From: Pseudobdellovibrionaceae bacterium
GTDB lineage: Bacteria > Bdellovibrionota > Bdellovibrionia > Bdellovibrionales > Bdellovibrionaceae
Length of the DNA stretch: 64,000 bases
Assembly: GCA_016719575.1 (NCBI GenBank)
Contig: JADJYV010000006.1
Coordinates: forward strand, 1-64,000
Direction of reading: 5' to 3'
Positions 17,966 through 27,501 of the stretch are shown here, in pieces. The notes beneath the pieces are model-generated. The model worked only from the letters and a program-made list of their open reading frames with translations, did no database searches and was not told where the DNA came from. The translations under genes were made by a program, and so were the position numbers. The number at the start of each line of letters is the position of its first letter. The first letter of the stretch is position 1.

Positions 17966-19075
17966 CTAGCGGCCTCGCGCCTTTGGATCTAAAGCATCTT
18001 GCAAGCCGTCGCCAAGATAATTAAAGCTCATGACAGTTAGAAGAATCATTAGCCCTGGCAATATAGCAAGCAAAGGAGACTGGTATATTAATTCCTGTGC
18101 ATTAAAAAGCATATTGCCCCAACTGGGGGTCGGCGGCTGAATACCAAGGCCTAAAAAACTAAGGGCGGCCTCGAAAAGGATAGACTCACCAACCCCCAAT
18201 GAAATTGCAACCAGCATTGAGCCGATCACATTTGGCAGCAAGTGACGAGTAATAATTGAAAAGTTCGATGCTCCCAGAGCTCTTGCTGCTAAGATAAAAT
18301 CTTGTTCTCGCAAAGACAAAATATTTCCTCGTACAAGGCGAGCCACCGTCATCCAAGAAAACAGACACAGGATCAGAATCATTTTTAGAATGCTTTCGTT
18401 TTGTGCGTTGACGAGGGTCGGAAGAAGCGGGAGTTTTTGTAAATCGATCGCTGCGACAACGATCATCACAGGGAGCAGGGGCAGAGATAAAAGGGCGTCT
18501 GTTGTGCGCATGAGAATTGTGTCTAGGAGACCACCATAAAATCCAGCAACGGAGCCTATCAACAAGCCAATAAGGGCCGCCATCAGGGCAACGAGAATAC
18601 CCACGGCCATAGAAACGCGGGCTCCGAAAATGAGACGAATAAAAACATCTCGGCCCAATTCGTCAGTTCCGAAGAGATGAAAGAGCTCAAAAGAATGGAA
18701 AATTTTTTTGATTTCAGTGGCTTCGGGCGAATCTATTTTTTCTAAGATCGAGATAGCTTCGGGAACTGGCATCAAAGCAAGTTCAAATAAGGCTTCTCCA
18801 GAGAGGTCCGTTTTTACTAGGGACTTTTCTTTTAAAGAGTTTTCGACACTTTGTGCAAGTAAGGGGTCTCTCTGAATAAGTTTTTCAATGGTGTTTTCTC
18901 GATTGTCTTGGCTAACGGTTCCGCGAGACCAAGGTTTTTGGTAGCGACTAAAGACATTCTGAGCGTCCGGATCCAGCCCGGTTAAAGCTTTGATTCCTGG
19001 CGCGGCTAGAGACAAAAAAACAAATAGTCCAATTATGAAAGCACCCAAAATTGTAGTGACGGAGGTTTTCTTCAT
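17966..19075 (-). CDS. oppC: Oligopeptide/dipeptide ABC transporter permease (OppC/DppC-like)
   Basis: Inner-membrane permease of 369 aa, longer than the usual 300. An N-terminal helix (TTILGAFIIGLFVFLSLAAPG) is followed by a long periplasmic insertion of about 100 residues before the conserved block FGTDELGRDVFIRLIFGARVSM. The EAA cytoplasmic loop, which contacts the ATPase, is RALGASNFSIITRHLLPNV. The C-terminal GLGIQPPTPSWGNML is also typical. Last gene of the sohB-oppA-oppB-oppC operon. A GC-rich hairpin overlaps its stop codon. Confidence 0.9.
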   Translation of the reverse strand: MKKTSVTTILGAFIIGLFVFLSLAAPGIKALTGLDPDAQNVFSRYQKPWSRGTVSQDNRENTIEKLIQRDPLLAQSVENSLKEKSLVKTDLSGEALFELALMPVPEAISILEKIDSPEATEIKKIFHSFELFHLFGTDELGRDVFIRLIFGARVSMAVGILVALMAALIGLLIGSVAGFYGGLLDTILMRTTDALLSLPLLPVMIVVAAIDLQKLPLLPTLVNAQNESILKMILILCLFSWMTVARLVRGNILSLREQDFILAARALGASNFSIITRHLLPNVIGSMLVAISLGVGESILFEAALSFLGLGIQPPTPSWGNMLFNAQELIYQSPLLAILPGLMILLTVMSFNYLGDGLQDALDPKARGR

Positions 19076-19088
19076 TGCTTAGCCTCCC

Positions 19089-20060
19089 TTATACATAGCG
19101 AATGCGCGGATCTGCCACGCCGTAAAGAATATCTGCAAGGAAGTTCATCATTAAAACCATGGTGACAGAAATGATAAAGCTGATCATGGCAACATTGTAG
19201 TCATTAGAATTGATTGAGTCGTAGGTGAGTTTTCCTACTCCTTGATAGGCGAAGACCGTTTCGGTGATGATCGCTCCAGAAAAAATGGACGACATGCTTA
19301 GAGCCAGCACCGTAATGAGTGGAATCAAGGCGTTGCGAAAACCGTGGACCCAAACCACTCTATTTTGAGAGAGGCCTTTGGCTGTTGCCGTGCGGATATA
19401 GTCGTGACGAAGAGATTCTTGCATGGCAGAGCGGGTATAGCGGGCAAAGCGTCCTATTTGTTGCAAGCTGAGGGATAAAACAGGCAATACTAAATATTTC
19501 AATCGATCCAAAACTTCAAAACCGAAGGAAGTGCTTTCATCTTGAATTGTTAAAGTCCCTCCGGCCGGAAAAAGGGGGATCCACACAGCAAAAAGGATAA
19601 TGCAGACAATTCCAAGCCAGAATGAAGGAATTGAAATTCCAGCGAAAGAAATAAAATTAATAAAGTGGTCAAATCGGCTGCCTGGACGAAGAGCAGAAAA
19701 AACACCCGCAGGAACAGCTATCAGCACAGAAAAACAAAGAGCAGTGATGGATAAAATAAATGTATTTAAAAGGCGAGGAGCTAAAAGTTCCTGCACCGGA
19801 ACTCGGTATGTGCGGCTATATCCAAGGTCGCCACTGAGAATATCCTTGACCCAGTGACTATAGCGTAGATAGGCCGGTTGATCTAGGCCGTAGAGTTTTC
19901 GCAGTCGCTCCACGTCCTCAGCCGTGATCTTCGGGTTTGATGAGATCATCATATCCACGGGGTCTCCTGGCATTAGGGTCATTAAGTAAAAACAAAGATA
20001 AGAGAGAACAACAATGAGAATAGCACCCTGAAGGAGACGGCGAAGAAGGTAGGTTAGCAT
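19089..20060 (-). CDS. oppB: Oligopeptide/dipeptide ABC transporter permease (OppB/DppB-like)
   Basis: Inner-membrane permease of 323 aa, partner of OppC. The start chosen is ATG 20060, six bases after AGAGGA; a TTG six bases further upstream also fits the frame. The N-terminus YLLRRLLQGAILIVVLSYLCFYL and LMPGDPVDMM are diagnostic, as is the periplasmic GLDQPAYLRYSHWVKDILSGDLGYS. The EAA loop is TATAKGLSQNRVVWVHGFRNAL. Six membrane segments. It is separated from oppC by 13 bp. Confidence 0.92.
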   Translation of the reverse strand: MLTYLLRRLLQGAILIVVLSYLCFYLMTLMPGDPVDMMISSNPKITAEDVERLRKLYGLDQPAYLRYSHWVKDILSGDLGYSRTYRVPVQELLAPRLLNTFILSITALCFSVLIAVPAGVFSALRPGSRFDHFINFISFAGISIPSFWLGIVCIILFAVWIPLFPAGGTLTIQDESTSFGFEVLDRLKYLVLPVLSLSLQQIGRFARYTRSAMQESLRHDYIRTATAKGLSQNRVVWVHGFRNALIPLITVLALSMSSIFSGAIITETVFAYQGVGKLTYDSINSNDYNVAMISFIISVTMVLMMNFLADILYGVADPRIRYV

Positions 20061-20075
20061 GTGCAATCCTCTTGG

Positions 20076-21788
20076 TTATAGTTCCCAGTTTTCAACGGCA
20101 TTCGTTTCATAGTATTGATGTCCGGTAGGTTGATAATTTTTTAACGATTTTGGAACCACACTCAGGTCTGAGCGATAATAGAGAGGGAGTACGGGGATTT
20201 CTTCAGTGTATAATTTGGTAATTTTGTGAGCTAGATCAAGGCGTTTTTTTGCATCCATTTCGATATCAAGCCTATCCAGAAGAGCATCATTCTCTTTGTT
20301 GGACCACGACATAAAGTTTTGCCCCGACCAGCCATTTTTTTCTGTTGGAATAGAAGCTGAGTGAAGAGTCGAGCGAGGGTTGTTTTCTGGAGATGAGACC
20401 CAGGCAAACATCGCCATGGCGCCGAACTGACGCTTTCTAATTGTCTCGCCAAAAAGAACTCGGGCAGGTTCGTTTTTGGGAACAATTTCGATCCCTAGGT
20501 TCTTGTATTGATTTTGCAAAAATGCTTGGACGAGTTCGCGGGTTTTGTTTCCTGCTGTCGTCATAAAAACTAAGGACAGTTTTTTGCCGTCTTTGAAGCG
20601 ATACCCCTCCGGACTCATTTTCCACCCAGCTGCATCTAAAAGTTTTCCTGCTTCGCGTTTTGAGTAATAATGGATGGAAATGTAGTTCGGATCGTTTGTA
20701 TACCATGGATCTTTTGGCGAAATGCCGTGAAGGGCAGCCTCTTGTTTTCCTTCAAAGAGAGCCTTGACTAAACCTTCGCGATCAAGCCCTTTAAGTAGGG
20801 CTTTTCGTACATTGATATCACTGAGAATAGGGTGTTCTAAGTTGAGATCAATATGTTCATAAGTGACAGAGGGGGTGAAGGTAACGATGTACGGGAGATC
20901 TTCAGCCTGTACTTTTCGATCTAATATCAAGGCCTCAGCCAGGGAAAGTCCCAAAGTGCTAATCATATCAATTGTTCCAGAGCGAAGATTGGCTTCCATA
21001 GTTCCAGTATTTGGAATGAGTTTAATAATGATCTTTGCAATTTTTGCTGGCGTTCCATAAAAGTGGGGATTTGGCGTTAAACTGACGTGATCTCCCAATT
21101 TTACTTCAGAAATAAAGTAGGGGCCATTGTAGAGACCTTTTAAGGTTGGATTTGTCGTGTAGTTCGAATTCTTTTCGTAACCCTCTTTTTCTGCTCCGTA
21201 TTTTGCAAAAACAGCTTCTTCAAGGTGTTTTGGTAAAGGGTAAAACTGCCCAAGGGTGTAGAAGTCCCACTTTGCCTTTGCATAGGTAAAAGTGCATTTT
21301 TTGGGATTTTGGGGGTCGGTCTCGATTTTTTCAACCTGGGTGTAAGTTTCTTTTTCGCCGACAGAAACCGTAGGGCTCTCTGCCACTTTTAAAGCCAGAG
21401 CAAAGTCATCACAGGTTATAGGAGTGCCATCTCCCCATTTTGCATTGGCAATAATTTCCCAGCGGGCGATAATTTTCTTTTTGCCAGAATGGGAAATTAT
21501 TTTTGCGGATCCATCCTGTAGGTTTGGGATGAATTTTGCCAGCTGTGGGTACCACTTGCCATCGGCACCCATAGAAACAAGGCTGCGACCAATCATGCTG
21601 TAAATATAGGAAGTTGCAGCCATGGTTTTTATGAGTGGATTGAGATTTTCAAATTCTTGGCTTATACCAATCCTAAGCTCATTCTTAACAGTGTTTTTCT
21701 GGGAAAAATTTGAACCTTTCTTGCAGCCGATCAGGGTCGAAGTGCAGGTCGAAATTGTAAACACGGTTATCAAAAAAGTTTTCATCAT
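20076..21788 (-). CDS. oppA: Peptide ABC transporter substrate-binding lipoprotein (SBP family 5)
   Basis: Periplasmic peptide-binding lipoprotein of 570 aa. The signal peptide ends in a lipobox, STLIGC, with acylated Cys22. SBP_bac_5 hallmarks follow: NELRIGISQEFENLNPL, WEIIANAKWGDGTPITCDDF, NVRKALLKGLDREGLVKALF and YRFKDGKKLSLVF. It starts five bases after the sohB stop, with only a weak AAGAAG for ribosome binding, so it is probably translated by coupling. It delivers oligopeptides to OppBC; no ATPase gene is linked. Confidence 0.93.
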   Translation of the reverse strand: MMKTFLITVFTISTCTSTLIGCKKGSNFSQKNTVKNELRIGISQEFENLNPLIKTMAATSYIYSMIGRSLVSMGADGKWYPQLAKFIPNLQDGSAKIISHSGKKKIIARWEIIANAKWGDGTPITCDDFALALKVAESPTVSVGEKETYTQVEKIETDPQNPKKCTFTYAKAKWDFYTLGQFYPLPKHLEEAVFAKYGAEKEGYEKNSNYTTNPTLKGLYNGPYFISEVKLGDHVSLTPNPHFYGTPAKIAKIIIKLIPNTGTMEANLRSGTIDMISTLGLSLAEALILDRKVQAEDLPYIVTFTPSVTYEHIDLNLEHPILSDINVRKALLKGLDREGLVKALFEGKQEAALHGISPKDPWYTNDPNYISIHYYSKREAGKLLDAAGWKMSPEGYRFKDGKKLSLVFMTTAGNKTRELVQAFLQNQYKNLGIEIVPKNEPARVLFGETIRKRQFGAMAMFAWVSSPENNPRSTLHSASIPTEKNGWSGQNFMSWSNKENDALLDRLDIEMDAKKRLDLAHKITKLYTEEIPVLPLYYRSDLSVVPKSLKNYQPTGHQYYETNAVENWEL

Positions 21789-21793
21789 TATAT

Positions 21794-22804
21794 TTATAAA
21801 AACTTCTTTTGTTCAATTTTTTCATAAACCTTGAGAAGAGTAGATTCTGCCAAATTCCCAAGAAGATGACTCAATTTGTCTGCGAGTTTTTGTTTTTTCA
21901 TGTAATTAACTTTAATGACATGTCGGTGCTCGGATAGTTTTGCGAGGTAGTCGTCACTTGTGCTTAGCTCGTCGACAAGCTTAAGTTCGAGTGCTTGTTG
22001 GCCGTACCAATACTCTCCGGTTGCGACCTTGCTCATTTCTAACTGCGGACGATAATGTCCCACCCATTGCTTAAAAAGAGAGTGAGTTGCTTCTAGCTGC
22101 TCTTTAAATTTTTCTTCACCTTTGGGCGTGATTTCTCCGAGAATGCTGATCGTGCGTTTGTATTCACCCGCCGTGTATTCTTTGTAGTCCACATCATGCT
22201 TTTTAAGAATCTGATGAAAGTTGGGAACTTGGGCGATAACTCCGATAGAGCCAATGATTGCGAAGGGTGCGCTGAGGATTTTATTACCAACGCAAGACAT
22301 GAGATACCCGCCGCTTGCTGCGACTTTATCCACACAAATTGTCAGCGGGATATTCTTTTCGCGAACACGCAGAAGCTGTGATGCTGCGAGACCATAGCCA
22401 TGGACGACGCCGCCTGGACTTTCAACGCGGATTACAACCTCGTCCTGGGGGGTCGCCACATTTAGAATGGCAGAAATTTCTTCTCTGAGGTGATCCGTGG
22501 CAGAGGCCTTTATGTCGCCGTTAAAATCGATAACAAAAACATTACTTTGGTGCTGATGTTTTTGTTCTTTGTCGCTTTTTTTCTGCTTCTTCTTTTCTTC
22601 TTTTTGTTCGTCTTTATTTAGAATCGCTGATTTTAAAATATTGGCAAAATGCTTATATTTTTTGTGTAATAACTCAATTTCGAGCTCGGGCTTGTCTTGA
22701 GACTTTGCCGCGACAAGGGCGATTAAAATGATAAGGCTGCTGAGCGCGAAGACAATAATCGCCGCTTGAGCTGCAAACAATGCTAAATGTTGCCAGAATT
22801 CCAT
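21794..22804 (-). CDS. sohB: SohB-like S49 family inner-membrane protease
   Basis: Signal-peptide-peptidase-related serine protease, 336 aa. An N-terminal membrane helix (IIVFALSSLIILIALVAA) is followed by a Lys/Glu/Gln-rich linker (residues 62-87), then the S49 domain. FVIDFNGDIKAS and RVESPGGVVHGYG are family strands, VDKVAASGGYLMSC holds the nucleophile Ser, and TAGEYKRTISILGE holds the catalytic Lys. It heads the leftward operon with oppABC, so membrane proteolysis and peptide uptake may be linked. The charged linker is longer than in E. coli SohB. Confidence 0.9.
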   Translation of the reverse strand: MEFWQHLALFAAQAAIIVFALSSLIILIALVAAKSQDKPELEIELLHKKYKHFANILKSAILNKDEQKEEKKKQKKSDKEQKHQHQSNVFVIDFNGDIKASATDHLREEISAILNVATPQDEVVIRVESPGGVVHGYGLAASQLLRVREKNIPLTICVDKVAASGGYLMSCVGNKILSAPFAIIGSIGVIAQVPNFHQILKKHDVDYKEYTAGEYKRTISILGEITPKGEEKFKEQLEATHSLFKQWVGHYRPQLEMSKVATGEYWYGQQALELKLVDELSTSDDYLAKLSEHRHVIKVNYMKKQKLADKLSHLLGNLAESTLLKVYEKIEQKKFL

Positions 22805-22904
22805 AATGACTCCCTGAAGTTGACTAGAATAGGGCTAGTTTGGATTAAGGTCGAGGATCTTTTTTATTTTTTTCTTCATATCAAAAGCAGGGTAGACTGG
22901 GGAC

Positions 22905-23669
22905 ATGAATTGTCGCCCTCTTTCGTGTTATATATTTATGCTGCTATCTCTGTTAAGCCTGAGTGCTTTTGCACAAAGTGAAGCCGAGCGTCGTGAAGGT
23001 TTTTACAAGCATCACCGCGAACAAAAAGAGCATGATATCGAGAGAACGAAGGGACTCAAAGCGTATCTTCGAGAAGAAGCTGAGTGGGAAGAACAGCGAA
23101 AGCAGGATGCAATCGCGGACAAAAAAAGAAAAAAAATCGAGTCTCCAGTTGAAGGTGGTCCTGAATATAAGGCGGATCTCCGCAAGAAATATCAAGACTA
23201 CGAAGACTATCAAGTTTTGCGCCATGAGTATGCAAAGTTTAAAAAATCCAAAGAGCCAAAAAATGCGAAAGAAAAAGAACTTCGTGACGCTTGGGCGCTA
23301 GAGGAGTACGGCCTTGATAGGGACTTGCCACGCTTTGATGTCGCTAAGAGGAATTTTTCTGGTAGCAAGGGCCGTGGTGGTGGATCCTCTGGTTCCGGTG
23401 GTGGCAGGTTTGGAGGCAGTGGATCCTCAGATTCAGGCGGGGGCGGCATGAGCTTTCCTCCGCCGCCTCCTATTGATGATTTTGGTGGGGGGTATGTTCC
23501 GCCCCCTCCGCCACCAGAGATTTTCGAATCCCCAACACCTGATATGTTTCCGCCGCCTCCACCAATGCCGTTCCCTCCGCCTGGAGGAGATTTTGATCCA
23601 AGTGGTGGCGCTGGCGGTTTTTATCCACCACCGCCGATGCCTGATAGTGGCTTTGATGAGGGTTTTTAG
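22905..23669 (+). CDS. Secreted charged/Gly-Pro-rich low-complexity protein
   Basis: No known family recognised. The 254-aa product has a signal peptide (LSCYIFMLLSLLSLSAFAQ), a highly charged helical region (residues 25-140, rich in Lys, Glu, Arg), then a Gly/Ser-rich segment (150-185) and a Pro/Gly-rich tail with five to six consecutive prolines repeated several times (FPPPPPIDDF, YVPPPPPPEIF, MFPPPPPMPF, FYPPPPMPD). Such architecture suggests a cell-surface or periplasmic structural protein, perhaps spanning the periplasm. Divergent from sohB, with about 100 bp between. Confidence 0.72.
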   Translation: MNCRPLSCYIFMLLSLLSLSAFAQSEAERREGFYKHHREQKEHDIERTKGLKAYLREEAEWEEQRKQDAIADKKRKKIESPVEGGPEYKADLRKKYQDYEDYQVLRHEYAKFKKSKEPKNAKEKELRDAWALEEYGLDRDLPRFDVAKRNFSGSKGRGGGSSGSGGGRFGGSGSSDSGGGGMSFPPPPPIDDFGGGYVPPPPPPEIFESPTPDMFPPPPPMPFPPPGGDFDPSGGAGGFYPPPPMPDSGFDEGF

Positions 23670-23679
23670 TGCGCGCCCC

Positions 23680-24408
23680 TTATTTCGGTGAGGGCGCTGT
23701 TTTTTGGATCAAAAGCTGATCTTCGGTGAGTCCGCTTAGTCTCTGCATGCCTTTACTAAGATAGATAAAAATACCAATCAGAAATACAACTGACGGCAGC
23801 ATGATCACTGCCATTGACCACGTTGTCATTTGAGCAATTTGTTCGTTGAGGATCACGGCCTGAGCGGCTTCGTCCAAAGCGCTGTCGATGGGCGTAAAGA
23901 TGCGAGCCGCGAGTCCAAAGTTAAGAATGGCACTCAACAAAAACGAGAGCGATACCCACATGGTGGATTTTTTTAGTAAGTCCTTGAAGCCTTCCTGAGT
24001 GTTCCGGGCGAGGAGCTGAGTTTTGAGTCTTTCAACATCTATGAGTTGTGGGTTTAAAAATAAAGTTTCAACAAAGGGTGATTTTGAAAAGGCAGAGCCA
24101 AACACAAAAAAACCCACAAAGAGAGGAAAGGCGGCTTCTTTAATTGCGAACCAGATTCCGTGGAGGTGCAAGAGGGCTAATCCGCCAGTCACAGAGACGT
24201 TCAAAATTCCCAAAATTGAGATCGCGTTGGTTTTTTTTCGTTTGACGTGGTCGTAAATGCCATAACAAATCGGAAAGGCAAGGGCGACAATCAGCCCCCA
24301 TCCCGGGCCGATGATCTTACTGCCTTTATTTAAAATTAAAATCGGAATAACTATGTTGAATAGAATATTGAGCAAAGGATTTTCGGGTTTTGTACTTTTC
24401 GTTGTCAC
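23680..24408 (-). CDS. Multi-pass membrane protein, VC0807-like
   Basis: A 242-aa inner-membrane protein with six to seven hydrophobic segments. The opening NPLLNILFNIVIPILILNKGS and the next helix GWGLIVALAFPICYGIYDH resemble the VC0807-like / intracellular-septation-like membrane family, whose function is not established. The C-terminus ends with a transmembrane helix and a short polar tail. Its ATG overlaps the stop of the 975-residue secreted-protein gene by 4 bp, so the two are one translationally coupled operon. Confidence 0.7.
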   Translation of the reverse strand: MTTKSTKPENPLLNILFNIVIPILILNKGSKIIGPGWGLIVALAFPICYGIYDHVKRKKTNAISILGILNVSVTGGLALLHLHGIWFAIKEAAFPLFVGFFVFGSAFSKSPFVETLFLNPQLIDVERLKTQLLARNTQEGFKDLLKKSTMWVSLSFLLSAILNFGLAARIFTPIDSALDEAAQAVILNEQIAQMTTWSMAVIMLPSVVFLIGIFIYLSKGMQRLSGLTEDQLLIQKTAPSPK

Positions 24409-27329
24409 TGCTGAAACTCCACCCAGAATTTAAAACCCTGGTAAGAAAGAATAAGACCGCGGTTGATCGATATTTTTTGTTGGGCAGCATCTAGAAAACT
24501 CGTAATCCTGCCACCAGAGAAGAACTCGCCCGTCATAAGAGCAGGTTTCTTCGGATTTTTTAGCGAGATGAGAGGCGTTTCTCTTTGTCCCTCGACAAGG
24601 CTAAAAGCATATGTTTGAGTGGATTGCTCAGTGATCACATAGATAGGTTTGCCCTCATAAAGAATCTGCGAGTTTTCAAGATTTCGAAGTCGATATGTGT
24701 CGTCGGCGGTTTTTAGTTTCATCAAAGTCCAGGGAAGAGACTCCCAAGGCGTAAACGCAGGCCCCGCCTCGTCGGCAAGGGGCAAGATTTGTGCGAAGTC
24801 CTCTCCCTTAAGGTGGTATATTGAGGGAACAAACTCCGTATTAAAAGCAACAAAAAAGTTTCCATGAGTGATTACCCATTTAGAAAGTTTTTCGCTTGAG
24901 ACTATATTAAAATTTGAGTCCAGAGAAAGTAAGCTCCATAACTTTGGACTTGGGTTATAGACCAGGGCTCTGCTGAGGCCATCACTCCACTTTGCGACCA
25001 GACCAAGTGAGCTGACGTCTGTCAGAACACCATTTTCTTTATTGATAAAAATGCTTTTATTATTAACCAGGAGTCCAATATGGAGATTTGTATTTTTGAA
25101 AACGAAAGCAGAAGACAGGTCTTCGTTGGTAGGGATTACCCGTGGGACTGAAGTGCTAAAATCAAAGAGAGTCCACTGATCACCGATCTTCCCTAGGAGA
25201 ACCTGGCTCTCAAAAAACCTCGACGAAGAAACGGCGGCGTTCCAGAGCGTTTTTAAATCCCCATTCTCGAGCTTTAGGTTCCAGATGGAGTCTTGGATTC
25301 TCAATAAAATTTGCGAGCTGTCTGCGCTCAAAACAGTCGCTTCACCTGTTGCTGGTAGTGCAAAAATATTTTGAATTCGGGTTTTAAAATCATAATGAAG
25401 AAGTTGCTGATCGGAGATTGCCCAAGCTGTCGAGGTGTCTTCGTCTAAATTTATCCAATGAAAACTAGAAGGCAGAGGTTCGTTTTCGATACCATGGCTC
25501 CCTATCGTGCCCATTTGTCTTTCTCCGGACTTCATTTCTAGATAACCAATTCCATCCTTCGAAACTTTAAAAAGTTTCACATCATCTGTCAGACGTTGAA
25601 ACTTGGCCCCTTCTTGAAGAGCACCCCATTGGTTGGCGGGAGTTTGCAAGGGATCCGAGTTGAGCCATAAAGAAAATTCTAACCACTGTTGAAGGCTTTT
25701 GGTTTTTCCTAAAAGTTGAAATGGTTTTGGCAATTCATTCTGGGTAAAACGCAGACAGTGTTCCTGGCTGAAGTGCTCACAATATTTTCCAGAGACAATG
25801 AGGTCTCTTTTGAGAAGGTTGTCTCCCTCTCGACTGATTTTTAGTTTTCTTTGGCTAAGAACTTTATTGAGGTCGCGTTGTAATTTATTTGCAAAAAATT
25901 CTGGAGCAAGTCCCCAGCGAATGCCGGGTTCGTCGTTGGGATCTGAAGAGAAAAGTTTATTTTTCCAGGCAAAAATAAGGGCCTTTAAGGTAAAGGTTTC
26001 GTTTGCTAAGCTGATAGCCACAGAACTCAGTGCTTGGTTTTTAATTTTTTGGATATCGTCTCTTATTTGGTCAGGGAAAGGCAAATTGCTGAGCAACTCA
26101 AGCTGATTTGTCATTTCAAGAAGGCGCTTGTCTCGCGAGGGAGTGCTCCAATCCTCATAGAGTTGGCTATCTCCCGGGCAAGACGGCTTTGAGCATTGGC
26201 GGAAGCCCTCTTCAACAACGTCAACACGGGCTTGGAACATATGGATGAGATTTTGATAGCCCGATTCTGCCAGTTTAGCGAAATTAAGATTTGGATTCAA
26301 TCGAAGTAAAATTTCCACCGAGTAGGGGCGATCTTTTTCACGGATAAAATCTGGCGAGTACTGTTCGAGAGAATAGCCTGGCATTTTTTCTGAATTTGCA
26401 AGCGAGTAAGCATTATTTTTAACGAGTGGCCAACGAATTCGAAGAAATCCGCTCTGGTTCTTTTTTGCCTGCTCCGTACCCCAAAACAAGGACTTATTTA
26501 AGACCCTGACTTTTCGTGGGATGGTAGATTCGATAATCATATAGGGCAAAATGCCCTGATCGTCCTCGCGGCGGTGGACCAGTTGTGTGTGGCCAGATAA
26601 TTCTCTTAAATCCAAATAATGGACGCCAGGTAAAAAGTTTTCAGTTGTGATGGCGACGGGATAACTGTCTCGCATCAGAGTGTGAGTGTAGGTTTGATTT
26701 AACAGATAATTCAAAGCGGCTCGGAAGCGTTTGTCTTCAAACCAATTCTTTGCTGTTGGCAATTGTGCCCACTCAGTTCGCAGAGATTGGTTGGTTAGCA
26801 AGACGCCGCTGCCAGAGAGACGATTGGCTGCAGGCAGGCCGTTGATTCTTGCAAAGATCCAACGAGCAGCATAGGCGACGTCGGCGCAATCGGTAGCGAT
26901 TCCATATTTACTGTAGAAGTCCGAAGTCATATTCTCGGAAAGCCATTGGGAATATCTCTTTTCCCACTCCCAATCCCAGGCTTGGGTCGTCGGCCACAGC
27001 GAGCCACCCTTGAGGACCGCGGGGTTTGGCTGGAGGTCCAACGTCGGATTGACAATTTGCAGGTGCAAGAATTTTTGTTGAATAGTATCTAGGATCGTTT
27101 GCGCTGACTTTCGGTCTTGAGCATAGCGACGAGAAAGTAAATCCTGCCAACCATCTGCATGTTGCACAATCTCATCAACGACCCAAACCTTTCCTTCGAC
27201 GTACAGCACGCCAAAGACCCGTTCCCCCTTTGCCGTCACCCCAGTAAAAACACTCTCAGTCGAGGACCCGTGAGCCCGAAGCCCAGCAGTTAAAACCAGC
27301 ACAAAGCAAAAAAGCAAAATCCGAGACAT
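24405..27329 (-). CDS. Large secreted protein with transglutaminase-like Cys-His core and beta-propeller-like tail
   Basis: A 974-aa exported protein of unknown family. ATG 27329 follows GGGGA by five bases; the frame reaches a TTG at 27341. Signal peptide: MSRILLFCFVLVLTAGLRAHG. In frame numbering (from 27341) GIATDCADVAYAARW holds Cys152, SGHTQLVHR holds His251, and YMIIESTIPR holds Glu271, an order and spacing like transglutaminase-type or papain-like cysteine enzymes. Residues from about 590 on show repeated short beta strands (WAISDQQLLHYD, TVLSADSSQILLRI), suggesting a propeller. Coupled to the VC0807-like gene. Enzyme activity is inferred. Confidence 0.7.
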   Translation of the reverse strand: MSRILLFCFVLVLTAGLRAHGSSTESVFTGVTAKGERVFGVLYVEGKVWVVDEIVQHADGWQDLLSRRYAQDRKSAQTILDTIQQKFLHLQIVNPTLDLQPNPAVLKGGSLWPTTQAWDWEWEKRYSQWLSENMTSDFYSKYGIATDCADVAYAARWIFARINGLPAANRLSGSGVLLTNQSLRTEWAQLPTAKNWFEDKRFRAALNYLLNQTYTHTLMRDSYPVAITTENFLPGVHYLDLRELSGHTQLVHRREDDQGILPYMIIESTIPRKVRVLNKSLFWGTEQAKKNQSGFLRIRWPLVKNNAYSLANSEKMPGYSLEQYSPDFIREKDRPYSVEILLRLNPNLNFAKLAESGYQNLIHMFQARVDVVEEGFRQCSKPSCPGDSQLYEDWSTPSRDKRLLEMTNQLELLSNLPFPDQIRDDIQKIKNQALSSVAISLANETFTLKALIFAWKNKLFSSDPNDEPGIRWGLAPEFFANKLQRDLNKVLSQRKLKISREGDNLLKRDLIVSGKYCEHFSQEHCLRFTQNELPKPFQLLGKTKSLQQWLEFSLWLNSDPLQTPANQWGALQEGAKFQRLTDDVKLFKVSKDGIGYLEMKSGERQMGTIGSHGIENEPLPSSFHWINLDEDTSTAWAISDQQLLHYDFKTRIQNIFALPATGEATVLSADSSQILLRIQDSIWNLKLENGDLKTLWNAAVSSSRFFESQVLLGKIGDQWTLFDFSTSVPRVIPTNEDLSSAFVFKNTNLHIGLLVNNKSIFINKENGVLTDVSSLGLVAKWSDGLSRALVYNPSPKLWSLLSLDSNFNIVSSEKLSKWVITHGNFFVAFNTEFVPSIYHLKGEDFAQILPLADEAGPAFTPWESLPWTLMKLKTADDTYRLRNLENSQILYEGKPIYVITEQSTQTYAFSLVEGQRETPLISLKNPKKPALMTGEFFSGGRITSFLDAAQQKISINRGLILSYQGFKFWVEFQQ

Positions 27330-27386
27330 ATCTATCCCCAACCCATGATTAATTTACGAAAATTAAATCACAGCCCCCGCAAGAAA

Positions 27387-27412
27387 GGTACGGCCTTCCT
27401 TTTGGGCATGCG
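27387..27412. repeat. 26-bp intergenic repeat, copy 1
   Basis: A 26-base word starting GGTACGGCC and ending GGGCATGCG, identical to 29115-29140. It lies between the 5' end of the large secreted-protein gene and the 3' end of msrBA. Following bases can pair TGCGCC (27414-27419) with GGCGCA further on, so each copy is associated with a hairpin, though with a different one. Confidence 0.8.
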
Positions 27413-27501
27413 ATGCGCCAATTTTGGAGCTGGGACGGGCGCACTATATGTGAAAACCATCTTAGAACTGAAGGGGGGAGCGAGTTTACGCCTAGGGGTC
27501 T

